Below, piece after piece: positions 17,851 to 25,824 of a stretch of 64,000 bases of DNA (positions within the stretch are counted from its first letter, which is position 1; every line of letters begins with the position of its first letter). Below the pieces are notes generated by a model that had not been told where the DNA came from, ran no database searches, and saw only the letters and a list, made by a program, of their open reading frames with translations. This DNA comes from WLND01 sp040398845 (GTDB lineage Bacteria > Actinomycetota > Actinomycetes > S36-B12): contig JBBATH010000011.1 of NCBI GenBank assembly GCA_040398845.1, positions 1 to 64,000 of the forward strand, in the 5' to 3' direction. Position numbers and translations under genes: made by a program.

Positions 17851-18905
17851 GCTGCGGGCACCTTCTCGCGAACTGCGTCGGCGAGTACCGAGCGAACAGC
17901 TTTTGCATAGGCGTCATTCGTGAGCAGGGGCTCACCTCGATCCTCCCGCGTCGCAAGTTGTAATTGCTCCGGCACCACGCGAAGGGCAGCAAGGCCCAGG
18001 ACGCGCTCCACCTCTCGCGCAGCAACCCCGCGTGAGGTCGCACGCACGACAATGCTGAGTTCCTTCGTGACGGAGCGGAGCCATGGGAGGGCCGCCGCGG
18101 CTGCCGCGATCCCGCGGACTCGCCCGGGCACGAGGAGGATCACGCGGTCAGCTCGGTCGAGCATCTCGGGAGCCACGGCCCAGGTCGAGCGCGGGACATC
18201 GATGAAGACCTGCTCGTACCCCCGCACGCCGGCCGCGAGGACAGCGTCGAACGCATCGACAGGGACGGTCATGGCACCGGCGCGGCCATGTGACAGCAGC
18301 GCCACTCCACCCGGGTGCGGGAGCGCGTAGTCGAGGGTGGTCGCACTGAGCCGTCCGGCGGCTTCGGCGAGGTCGGGCCAGCGAATCCCTGAGGCCTCCT
18401 CAGCGCCGACAAGGAGATCAAGTCCTCCGCCATGAGCATCGCCGTCGATGAGGAGGACCCGGCCGCTCAGGGATTGGGCGGCGAAGGCGAGGCTGCCCGT
18501 GAGGGTCGAAACGCCCGACCCGCCCGATGCACTGGTGACTGCAGTGATGAAGCCGCCGCGCGACGGACCGTCAACTGATTCACCAAGCCGCTGAATCAGC
18601 CAACCACCGCCGTCAGGCAACTGCACCACGTGCTCGGCACCCAGCGCCACGGCATCACGCCAGATCGCGCCGGTCGCGCGCCCCTCATCGATGGGCGTCG
18701 CGCAGACAAGCACCACACCGGACCGTCTCGCCGGGCGGTCATCTGCGAGTGCCCCGGCAAGGTCGGCGCCCACCATGATGAGGGGCGCCGATGCCCAACC
18801 CGGCCTGACCTCCTCGAGATCGGCATGCACATCAATCTCCACCGCAACGGCCGCCGCCATGCGCAACACCTGCTCAATCAGCGCGTGATCCGTCGTAATG
18901 AGCAC
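17847..18905 (-). CDS. Ssd-like / CpaE-like MinD-family ATPase
   Basis: About 352 aa: an N-terminal receiver-like half (VLITTDHALIEQVLRMAA) and a C-terminal MinD/ParA fold. The P-loop is deviant, SASGGSGVSTLTG, with Val replacing the usual second Lys, as in actinobacterial septum-site-determining Ssd proteins. It probably positions the pilus machine or influences division. The GTG at 18905 puts the conserved strand at the N-terminus; ATGs at 18941 and 18953 are alternatives. First gene of the tad operon, with DnaA-box-like sites upstream. Confidence 0.82.
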   Translation of the reverse strand: MLITTDHALIEQVLRMAAAVAVEIDVHADLEEVRPGWASAPLIMVGADLAGALADDRPARRSGVVLVCATPIDEGRATGAIWRDAVALGAEHVVQLPDGGGWLIQRLGESVDGPSRGGFITAVTSASGGSGVSTLTGSLAFAAQSLSGRVLLIDGDAHGGGLDLLVGAEEASGIRWPDLAEAAGRLSATTLDYALPHPGGVALLSHGRAGAMTVPVDAFDAVLAAGVRGYEQVFIDVPRSTWAVAPEMLDRADRVILLVPGRVRGIAAAAAALPWLRSVTKELSIVVRATSRGVAAREVERVLGLAALRVVPEQLQLATREDRGEPLLTNDAYAKAVRSVLADAVREKVPAA

Positions 18906-18983
18906 CGGGCACCGTCCAAAGCCTTCAATTCCTCGCTCCATGCAGCGCAGCATCCTTCGGTGCGAGCATCCGCGGCAAGGCGC

Positions 18984-19024
18984 CGTCCACAGTTGTGGAT
19001 AGACAGCCGCGTTCCTGTGGATAA
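18984..19024. promoter_or_regulatory. Cluster of DnaA-box-like sites between ssd and the HAD gene
   Basis: Within 41 bases there are TCCACAGTTGTGGA (a dyad), TTGTGGATA (18993-19001) and TGTGGATAA (19016-19024); the last is the exact reverse complement of the DnaA box TTATCCACA. They lie in the divergent spacer between ssd and the HAD-IB gene. DnaA binding is inferred. Confidence 0.5.
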
Positions 19025-19068
19025 ACCCGGAGTTTGAGCCCTGCTCGGGCAGGGGCTACCGTCCATGA

Positions 19069-19854
19069 ATGGGATCAGCCGCCTTCTTCGACCTCGACAA
19101 GACGATCCTTGCGAAGTCGAGCTCTTTTGCGTTCGCAAAGCCGCTGTACAAGGGCGGGCTCATCGGCCGGGGCGATGTCGTGCGAAGTGCCTACGCCCAG
19201 TTCGTGTACCTCGCCTCGGGCGCTGACCACCAACAGATGGAATCGATGCGCGAGTACATGTCAAAACTCGTGAAAGGTTGGGACGTCGGCCAAGTTCGGC
19301 AGATCGTCGCGGAGACCCTCGACGAGATCGTCGATCCGATGATTTACCAGGAGGCTGTCGAGCTCATTGCCTCCCACAAGGCCGCCGGCCGCGACGTCAT
19401 CATTATTTCGTCGAGTGGCACCGATGTCGTCGAACCGATCGGTGAGCGGCTCGGGGTCGATATCGCGATCGGCACCCAGGTGGCCATTGAGGATGGTCAC
19501 TACACCGGTGAAATCCTGTTCTACGCCTACGGAGAGGGCAAGGCTGACGCTATGCGCGCGCTCGCCGCAGAGCACGGGTACGACCTAGCTGAGTCGTTCG
19601 CCTACACCGATTCGCACACTGATCTGCCAATGCTCGATCTGGTCGGCAATCCCGTTGCTGTCAATCCCGACAGCAACCTTCGCGCAATCGCCAACGAGCG
19701 TGACTGGCCGATCATGGATTTCCGCAAGCCGGTGGCGATGCGGGTAGGGATCGATGGGAAGCAGGCCGCCGCAGCCGCCGGAGCAGGCGTTGCGCTCGGC
19801 GCGGTCGCCCTCGGGATCGCATGGTACGCCCGCCGAAAGACCCAACGCACCTAA
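19069..19854 (+). CDS. HAD-IB (SerB-like) phosphatase with C-terminal membrane helix
   Basis: A 261-aa HAD phosphatase of the IB subclass. The nucleophile motif is FDLDKT near residue 9, motif II SSSGTD near residue 123, and the metal site YTDSHTDLPML near residue 190. After the catalytic fold, an Ala/Gly-rich hydrophobic helix and RRKTQRT suggest a C-terminal membrane anchor. Homologues sit next to ssd/tad in many actinobacteria. The substrate is uncertain; phosphoserine-like or lysophospholipid phosphates are possible. A perfect 18-bp palindrome begins 8 bases past the stop and may terminate it. Confidence 0.88.
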   Translation: MGSAAFFDLDKTILAKSSSFAFAKPLYKGGLIGRGDVVRSAYAQFVYLASGADHQQMESMREYMSKLVKGWDVGQVRQIVAETLDEIVDPMIYQEAVELIASHKAAGRDVIIISSSGTDVVEPIGERLGVDIAIGTQVAIEDGHYTGEILFYAYGEGKADAMRALAAEHGYDLAESFAYTDSHTDLPMLDLVGNPVAVNPDSNLRAIANERDWPIMDFRKPVAMRVGIDGKQAAAAAGAGVALGAVALGIAWYARRKTQRT

Positions 19855-19861
19855 CCCCCTT

Positions 19862-20014
19862 TTCCTCCGTTTGTCCCATTTCATGGGACAAACGGAGGAA
19901 TTCCCGCTATTTCTGCTCGGATTCTGCAGGTTCTCCCAGCCCGGGACAACCTGCAGAATCGGCGTGGAATCAGCTGGAATTCTGCTCGCTCTCCCATTTC
20001 ATGGGACAAACGGA
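19862..20014. repeat. Composite palindromic repeat, copies 1-3
   Basis: Copy 1 is a perfect 18-bp stem with a 3-base loop (19862-19879 / 19883-19900; loop TTC). Copy 2 is a 13-bp stem GATTCTGCAGGTT / AACCTGCAGAATC (19920-19932 / 19948-19960), continuing inward as TCCC/GGGA. Copy 3 (from about 19976) repeats TCCCATTTCATGGGACAAAC. On the reverse strand copies 2-3 align with the element at 29884. The copies fill the space between two convergent genes and probably also terminate transcription. Confidence 0.75.
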
Positions 20015-20784
20015 GTGGGGACCGCGGTGGCGCCTTGGGCACAGGCGGTTGCCTGCCAACCGATGAAGGCGAGCACGCCCTCACGCGTCCCCGATGCATA
20101 CCCCTGCAGTGCACGAACGTAGGCCGGCCGACCCATCTCGAACATCCCGTGCTCCGGAATGCTGAAGAGTGACGGATCCACTCCACGGCCGGCGATCACC
20201 AGCCGGACTGCAGCCCGCGCCACCATGCCCGTGCCCCAGGTGAACGGTCGTATCACCGCGAGCTCCGCGTGGGCAATGGCCGCGACGAGCAGTGCGGGCG
20301 CCTCGGTCGGTGTGGTGAGCGTACGCGCAAGCAGCGACAGTCGCTCGGACGCACGGCCCGCCGAGGGCAAGACGCCGAGGTGGAGTGGATCGTCGGCCCG
20401 TTCGACGGAACGGGGCCGCCCGAGCTCCTCATCCGGCACGAAGCCGGTGGCGGTGAGTGCATGAAGGTGCGCGAGCGCCTGCAGGGGCGACGTGGCGAAC
20501 ACCTCAACCTGACCGGGGATCGCGGCCGTGAGGCGCATCGCCGCATCGAGCACCCGACCCATTGGGGAGGCGTCGGCTACTGCGAGATCGGCGCCGTCGA
20601 TCGCAGCGGAATCACGGGCCCCTCGCTCGGCAGACGAGGTCGCCACATCAGCTGCATGTGTGCGGATATCACGCCGCCACAGGAGCGAATCGATTTCGGC
20701 GCGCGCCGCCGCGAGGAGGATTGCCGTCGGCGGATCCGCGGCCAGTTCGGCAAGGGGGTCACGGGTGGAACGCTGGCCGATCAT
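19999..20784 (-). CDS. Degenerate Fic-fold protein, actinobacterial 'oxidoreductase' family
   Basis: A 261-aa protein usually found beside acs in actinobacteria. The segment HAELAVIRPFTWGTGMVAR aligns with a Fic core (HPFxxGNGRxxR), but the catalytic His is Arg and Asn is Thr, so AMP transfer is unlikely. The function is unknown. The last codons (P-T-P-F-V-P-stop) lie inside repeat copy 3, so the repeat provides the stop codon. It diverges from acs. Confidence in the gene is high, in the Fic link moderate. Confidence 0.75.
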   Translation of the reverse strand: MIGQRSTRDPLAELAADPPTAILLAAARAEIDSLLWRRDIRTHAADVATSSAERGARDSAAIDGADLAVADASPMGRVLDAAMRLTAAIPGQVEVFATSPLQALAHLHALTATGFVPDEELGRPRSVERADDPLHLGVLPSAGRASERLSLLARTLTTPTEAPALLVAAIAHAELAVIRPFTWGTGMVARAAVRLVIAGRGVDPSLFSIPEHGMFEMGRPAYVRALQGYASGTREGVLAFIGWQATACAQGATAVPTPFVP

Positions 20785-20891
20785 GCGGCTGACGCTATAC
20801 GTTCGCCAATTCTGGCCGGACAGTCACATGCACCCTGTACCTTGTCGTCAGCATGATGCAGGGATTCACCTATCTGGCCCTTGGGAGAACC

Positions 20892-22859
20892 GTGAGCACT
20901 GACGCCCTTTCCAGCCTCCAACACGAGGACCGCGAATTTTCACCCACTCCGGAGTTCGCGGCCCAGGCGAACGTCAAGGAGGGCGCGTATGCAGTCGCTG
21001 CGGAGGATCGGCTCGCATTCTGGGCTGAGCAGGCCGGACGCCTGTCCTGGGACACCCCGTTCACCGAGGTGCTCGACTGGTCCGAAGCCCCATTCGCGAA
21101 GTGGTTCGTTGGCGGACGTCTCAACGTCGCCTACAACTGCGTCGATCGCCATGTCGAGGCCGGCTATGGGGATCAGGTAGCGATTCGCTTCGAGGGCGAA
21201 CTCGGTGACCGTCGCGACGTCACGTACGCGCAGTTGCAAAAGGAGGTCTGCCAAGCCGCGAATGCCCTGATCGAACTTGGCATCACCACGGGCGATCGCG
21301 TCGCCATCTATATGCCGCTTATCCCCGAAGCAGTCGTCGCTATGCTCGCCTGCGCCCGCATCGGCGCACCCCACTCCGTCGTCTTCGGCGGATTCGCCGC
21401 GACCGCACTCGAGAGCCGTATCAACGACGCCGAGGCAAAGCTCGTCATCACCGCTGACGGCCAGCACCGTCGAGGCGCGATCCTCCCACTCAAGCCCGCG
21501 GTTGACGAGGCCGTCGTGAGCACCCCGACCGTGACGAACGTGCTCGTCGTGAAGCGCACCGGCATTGATGTCGAGTGGCACGAAGGCCGCGATGTCTGGT
21601 GGCACGACATCGTCGACCGCCAGCCCGAATCCCACGTCTACGAGGCATTCGACAGCGAGCATCCGCTCTTCATCCTCTACACCTCGGGCACGACCGGAAC
21701 CCCGAAGGGCATCCTTCATACGACCGGCGGATACCTCACTCAGGTCTCATACACCCACCACGCGGTCTTTGACCTCAAGCCGGAAACCGACGTCTACTGG
21801 TGCACCGCAGACATCGGCTGGATCACCGGGCACTCCTACGTCGTCTATGGCCCGTTGTCCAACCGTGTCACCCAGGTCATCTACGAGGGCACGCCCGATA
21901 CCCCGACCCAGGACCGCTGGTGGGACATCGTCGAGCGCCACGGCGTGACCATCCTCTACACCGCGCCGACAGCGATTCGCACCTTCATGAAGTGGGGAGA
22001 CCACCTGCCTCAGGGTAAGGACCTGTCATCCCTGCGCCTCCTCGGTTCAGTCGGTGAGCCCATCAACCCCGAGGCCTGGATGTGGTACCGCGAGGTGATC
22101 GGCGGCAATCGGTGCCCGATCGTTGATACGTGGTGGCAGACCGAAACCGGCGCCATCATGATCGCTCCCCTTCCCGGCGTTACGGCATGCAAACCCGGAT
22201 CCGCAATGCGAGCCCTCCCAGGAATTGGCGCCAACGTCGTCGACGACCATGCAGTTTCCGTCAACAACGGTGCCGGGGGTTACCTCGTCCTCACTGAGCC
22301 GTGGCCCGCTATGCTCCGCGGGATCTGGCGCAACCCCCAGCGCTACGTGGAGGGCTACTGGGAGCACTTCACCGGGGTCTACTTCGCCGGCGACGGTGCA
22401 AAACTCGACGACGGCGGCGCCATCTGGCTGCTCGGCCGGGTCGACGACGTCATGAACGTGTCAGGGCACCGCATCTCCACCACCGAGGTTGAGTCGGCGC
22501 TAGTATCCCACCCGAAGGTGGCCGAGGCGGCCGTCGTCGGCGCGACCGACGCCATGACTGGTCAAGGCATCGTCGCCTTCGTGATCCTCAGAACGGGTGC
22601 CTCCGACGACGGATCAGGGCGCTCCTCCATAGGTCGCGAACTGCGTGACCACGTCGCCCACGAGATCGGCCCCATCGCCAAGCCACGGCAGATTCTCATC
22701 GTCGCGGAGCTGCCCAAAACCCGCTCGGGAAAAATCATGCGTCGGCTGCTCCGCGATGTCGCTGAGCAGCGTGATGTCGGCGATGCCACCACCCTCGCGG
22801 ATCCCGCTGTCATGGCCCTCATCTCCGCCGGCCTTGCCGCGAATTCCGACGACGACTAA
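20892..22859 (+). CDS. acs: Acetyl-CoA synthetase
   Basis: A 655-aa AMP-forming acyl-CoA synthetase (acetate + ATP + CoA to acetyl-CoA). Motifs: YTSGTTGTPKGI (P-loop), WWQTETG, and the C-terminal RSGKIMRRLLRD with the lysine whose acetylation shuts off Acs. I chose the GTG at 20892 (VSTDALSSL) because GGGAG lies 5 bases upstream; a TTG/ATG further up adds 13 residues. nhaA follows after 30 bases. Confidence 0.95.
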   Translation: MSTDALSSLQHEDREFSPTPEFAAQANVKEGAYAVAAEDRLAFWAEQAGRLSWDTPFTEVLDWSEAPFAKWFVGGRLNVAYNCVDRHVEAGYGDQVAIRFEGELGDRRDVTYAQLQKEVCQAANALIELGITTGDRVAIYMPLIPEAVVAMLACARIGAPHSVVFGGFAATALESRINDAEAKLVITADGQHRRGAILPLKPAVDEAVVSTPTVTNVLVVKRTGIDVEWHEGRDVWWHDIVDRQPESHVYEAFDSEHPLFILYTSGTTGTPKGILHTTGGYLTQVSYTHHAVFDLKPETDVYWCTADIGWITGHSYVVYGPLSNRVTQVIYEGTPDTPTQDRWWDIVERHGVTILYTAPTAIRTFMKWGDHLPQGKDLSSLRLLGSVGEPINPEAWMWYREVIGGNRCPIVDTWWQTETGAIMIAPLPGVTACKPGSAMRALPGIGANVVDDHAVSVNNGAGGYLVLTEPWPAMLRGIWRNPQRYVEGYWEHFTGVYFAGDGAKLDDGGAIWLLGRVDDVMNVSGHRISTTEVESALVSHPKVAEAAVVGATDAMTGQGIVAFVILRTGASDDGSGRSSIGRELRDHVAHEIGPIAKPRQILIVAELPKTRSGKIMRRLLRDVAEQRDVGDATTLADPAVMALISAGLAANSDDD

Positions 22860-22889
22860 GCCCGCACCACGGGCTAGGCTCGCAGAAAT

Positions 22890-24086
22890 ATGAATGAGCC
22901 CGTCTTCATCCGCCCCAGCCGTCGCGAGCGCGGCTGGCTTGTAGACCAGCTTCGCGACGAAACTGTCGGCGGAGGCCTGCTCCTCATCGCCGCAACCCTC
23001 GCTCTTGTCTGGGCGAACTCCCCCTTGGCTGACTCCTATGCTGCCCTCGTCGCACTGCCCGTTGGGCCTGCGAGCGTTGGGCTCCAACTGCCACTAGGGG
23101 CCTGGGCTGCTGACGGCCTGTTGTCGGTCTTCTTCCTTGTCGTCGGCCTCGAACTCAAGCATGAGCTCGTCGTCGGGTCGCTCTCGAAGCCGTCTCGGGC
23201 GGTCGTGCCAATTGCCGCGGCACTGGGCGGCATGCTTGTACCCGCACTCATCTTCGTGGTCGTGAACGCATCGATGGCAGGCGGTGCGCCCGCCGGCTGG
23301 GGCATTCCGATGGCAACCGACATCGCCTTCGCCCTCGCGGTTCTCGCCGTTATCGGTCGGCGCCTACCCATTGCCCTGCGCGCATTTCTGCTCACCCTGG
23401 CCGTCGTCGACGACCTCGGCGCCATCACCGTCATCGCGATCTTTTACTCCACGCACTTCGAGTTGGCCTGGTTCACTCTTTCCATCATCTGCTTCATCGG
23501 CTACGCACTCGCCCAGCGGCGCCGGATCAGGTCGGCGTGGATCTATCTGCCACTCGCCCTCATCGCCTGGTACGCGATGCATGAGAGCGGGGTCCATGCG
23601 ACCGTCGCCGGAGTCGTGCTCGGGCTCCTCACCCGGGTTCGCTCCGACCCCGGCGAGATAGATCCTCCAGCTGATCGGGTCGCCCACCGGCTCCATCCGT
23701 GGAGCGCCGCACTGTGCGTTCCGCTGTTCGCCTTCTTCGCAGCCGGGGTCGACCTGCGCTCAATCGGACTTGTCGAGGCGCTTACTGCACCGGTGTCGAT
23801 CGGGATCATTCTCGGACTCGTCATTGGCAAGCCGATCGGGATCGTCGCAACCACCTATCTTGTCTCCCGCTTCACCCGAGCCTCACTGCCGAAGGCCATT
23901 CGGTGGGCGGACATCACGGCGGTCGGCGTCCTCGCCGGCATCGGGTTTACGGTGTCACTCCTCATCACCGAGCTGGCCTTCCCAGGCCAACCAGACGTGG
24001 TCGCGGAGGCAAAAACGGCGGTCCTCGCCGCCTCAATCCTCGCGGCATCCCTCGCGACAATCGCCTTGCGACTACGAAGACGCTAG
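22890..24086 (+). CDS. nhaA: Na+/H+ antiporter NhaA
   Basis: A 398-aa protein with about 11-12 TM helices. The ion-binding pair is in LAVVDDLGAI, with PMATDIAFAL ahead and a conserved Lys in VIGKPIGI. It exchanges Na+ or Li+ for protons and helps pH and salt homeostasis. It reads with acs and the small holin-X-like gene (10-base spacer downstream). Confidence 0.95.
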   Translation: MNEPVFIRPSRRERGWLVDQLRDETVGGGLLLIAATLALVWANSPLADSYAALVALPVGPASVGLQLPLGAWAADGLLSVFFLVVGLELKHELVVGSLSKPSRAVVPIAAALGGMLVPALIFVVVNASMAGGAPAGWGIPMATDIAFALAVLAVIGRRLPIALRAFLLTLAVVDDLGAITVIAIFYSTHFELAWFTLSIICFIGYALAQRRRIRSAWIYLPLALIAWYAMHESGVHATVAGVVLGLLTRVRSDPGEIDPPADRVAHRLHPWSAALCVPLFAFFAAGVDLRSIGLVEALTAPVSIGIILGLVIGKPIGIVATTYLVSRFTRASLPKAIRWADITAVGVLAGIGFTVSLLITELAFPGQPDVVAEAKTAVLAASILAASLATIALRLRRR

Positions 24087-24095
24087 CCTCTGACT

Positions 24096-24494
24096 ATGGC
24101 TGCTACCCGGGAACCCAGCATCGCGGACCTCGTCCGCAAGACGGTGTCCGACGGTCAGAAGCTAGTGCGCGCGCAGATTGCGTTGACCCAGGCTGAACTC
24201 ACCGCGACGAGTGAGGCCGTGGCACGCGCCGGCATCTTCGCCGTGCTCGCACTCGTCTGCGTGTCGCTGTTCGGAATCTTCCTCCTCGTCACCGTCGCCT
24301 ACGTCTTCGTTGCACTGGGCCTACCAACGTGGGCAGGATTCGGGATCGTCAGCCTCCTCCTCCTCATCACAGCCGTGGTATCCGGCCTCGTCGCGCGCCA
24401 GCAGGCGCAGCAGATTCGGGCGCCGAAGCTGGCACTGAGCGAGCTGGCCAAGACGCGGAAAACTATCGCGTCAGTCGAGCAACCGGGTCGGTAG
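24096..24494 (+). CDS. Holin-X / DUF1469-type small membrane protein
   Basis: A 132-aa protein: an amphipathic N-terminus (IADLVRKTVSDGQKLVRAQIALTQAEL), two TM helices (about residues 45-70 and 75-95), and a charged C-tail. This is the Phage_holin_3_6 architecture common in actinobacterial chromosomes; no phage genes are nearby, so a lytic role is not implied. The function is unknown. It lies between nhaA and the hydrolase with spacers of 9 and 3 bases. Confidence 0.8.
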   Translation: MAATREPSIADLVRKTVSDGQKLVRAQIALTQAELTATSEAVARAGIFAVLALVCVSLFGIFLLVTVAYVFVALGLPTWAGFGIVSLLLLITAVVSGLVARQQAQQIRAPKLALSELAKTRKTIASVEQPGR

Positions 24495-24497
24495 CCA

Positions 24498-25412
24498 GTG
24501 CCCCTGATCGATCCTGATCGGGTCATCGAGGCCCCCGGTCCCTGGACTCATCGTCAGGTCTCCGCCAACGGAGCGCGCTTTCATGTAGTCGAGCTCGGCG
24601 AGGGACCTGCGTGTTTGCTGCTGCATGGGTTCCCGACCTTCTGGTGGGCCTGGCGCCACCAGATCATTGCGCTCGCTGACGCGGGCTACCGGGTCATCGC
24701 CATGGACCTACGCGGCTACGGCGGCTCCGACCACCCCCCGCACGGCTACGACCCGGCGACTCAGACAGCAGATGCTGCCGGGGTGCTTCGCAGTCTTGGC
24801 GTCTCGTCGGCCTATGTCATCGGCCACGGTTGGGGAGCATTCGGCGCCTGGGCGATGGGGGTACTCGAACCCGACGCCGTCCTCGGAATTGTCCCAATCT
24901 CAATGCCCCATCCCAGGGCCATGCGCAGTAACCTCCTGAGGGCAGGCCAGTGGACCACGCTCGGCTACCTGCTCAACTTCCAGGTGCCCCTCCTGCCGGA
25001 GCGATCGCTCCGTCGGCATGAGGGCCAACGTGTCGAGGACCTCATGCGACGCTGGTCAGGGTCGACCGACTGGATCGACGCCGAGGGCGCGGTCTACCGC
25101 TCCGCGTTCATGCGCTGGCCGACAGCTCACACTGCGATCGAGTACCACAGGTGGGCCGCTCGATCCTTCTGGCGCGCCGATGGACTTCGGTTCTTGTCTG
25201 CGATGGCGGAGCCAATCACCACAGATGTGCTGCACATACATGGGGCGCTCGATCCGATGGTGCTGAGCGCGAGTTGTGGTGGGAGCGGTGGTTACGTCGC
25301 GGGGACCTATCGATTTGCGGCACTGCAGACGGGCCATTTTCCCCAGGAGGAGGCGCCGGACGACGTGAGCGCCCTCATCATTGAGTGGCTGAATGAGCGC
25401 ACTCGTACGTGA
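24498..25412 (+). CDS. Alpha/beta hydrolase lacking the nucleophile (EphE-like position)
   Basis: A 304-aa alpha/beta-hydrolase fold of the epoxide hydrolase/dehalogenase branch: oxyanion segment LLHGFPTFWWAWRHQ, MDLRGYGGSDHP, then the elbow VIGHGWGAF. At the nucleophile position (residue 111) the residue is Gly, where relatives have Asp or Ser. The later Asp (GALDPMV) and His (TGHFPQEE) are kept. It may be catalytically dead, use another residue, or act as a binding protein. GTG start; it overlaps the next gene by 20 bases. Confidence 0.85.
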   Translation: MPLIDPDRVIEAPGPWTHRQVSANGARFHVVELGEGPACLLLHGFPTFWWAWRHQIIALADAGYRVIAMDLRGYGGSDHPPHGYDPATQTADAAGVLRSLGVSSAYVIGHGWGAFGAWAMGVLEPDAVLGIVPISMPHPRAMRSNLLRAGQWTTLGYLLNFQVPLLPERSLRRHEGQRVEDLMRRWSGSTDWIDAEGAVYRSAFMRWPTAHTAIEYHRWAARSFWRADGLRFLSAMAEPITTDVLHIHGALDPMVLSASCGGSGGYVAGTYRFAALQTGHFPQEEAPDDVSALIIEWLNERTRT

Positions 25413-25824
25413 CCGCCCCCGTGAACACGTGAACCCAGGGCGGCCGCGAGACAGATACGGCCGGCCGCTTGGACGTGGAGCCGCTCCCGGCACTGCGTAT
25501 CCGGGCGTGCCCGACCGCACGCTCGTTTCAGCTTCCCAGGCCTGGCTGGAGGCTCTCGCCTACGTCAAGCAGGACCTGCCCTTCCACGCCCACGAGGTCT
25601 TCGAGCAGCGCTGGCGCTGCGCGCCCGCGATCGAGCGACAAATCTGGCAGGCCTTGGCTCAGTGGGGCGCAGCCCTCACCCACGAGGCTCGAGGGAATTC
25701 GATAGGCGCCCGCAGGATCGCGGAGCGCGCGCTTAGCGGCCTCGATTCGGCGACAGTCGTTCAGCCCATTGACGTCGGCGTGGTCACTGATTCACTGGGC
25801 CGGCTACTCGCGGATGTTGCATGA
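25393..25824 (+). CDS. DUF309 family protein
   Basis: A 143-aa protein with the DUF309 core FHAHEVFEQRWRCAPAIERQIWQALAQ, where His and Glu residues line a helical bundle. The N-terminal 40 residues are Arg/Pro-rich and may be disordered. The function is unknown. It is translationally coupled to the hydrolase and its 3' end overlaps marP (convergent) by 21 bases. Confidence 0.8.
   Translation: MSALVRDRPREHVNPGRPRDRYGRPLGRGAAPGTAYPGVPDRTLVSASQAWLEALAYVKQDLPFHAHEVFEQRWRCAPAIERQIWQALAQWGAALTHEARGNSIGARRIAERALSGLDSATVVQPIDVGVVTDSLGRLLADVA

Noticed and set aside
24096..24494. Prophage holin
   Set aside because: No phage genes nearby, and this small membrane family is common in actinobacterial chromosomes.
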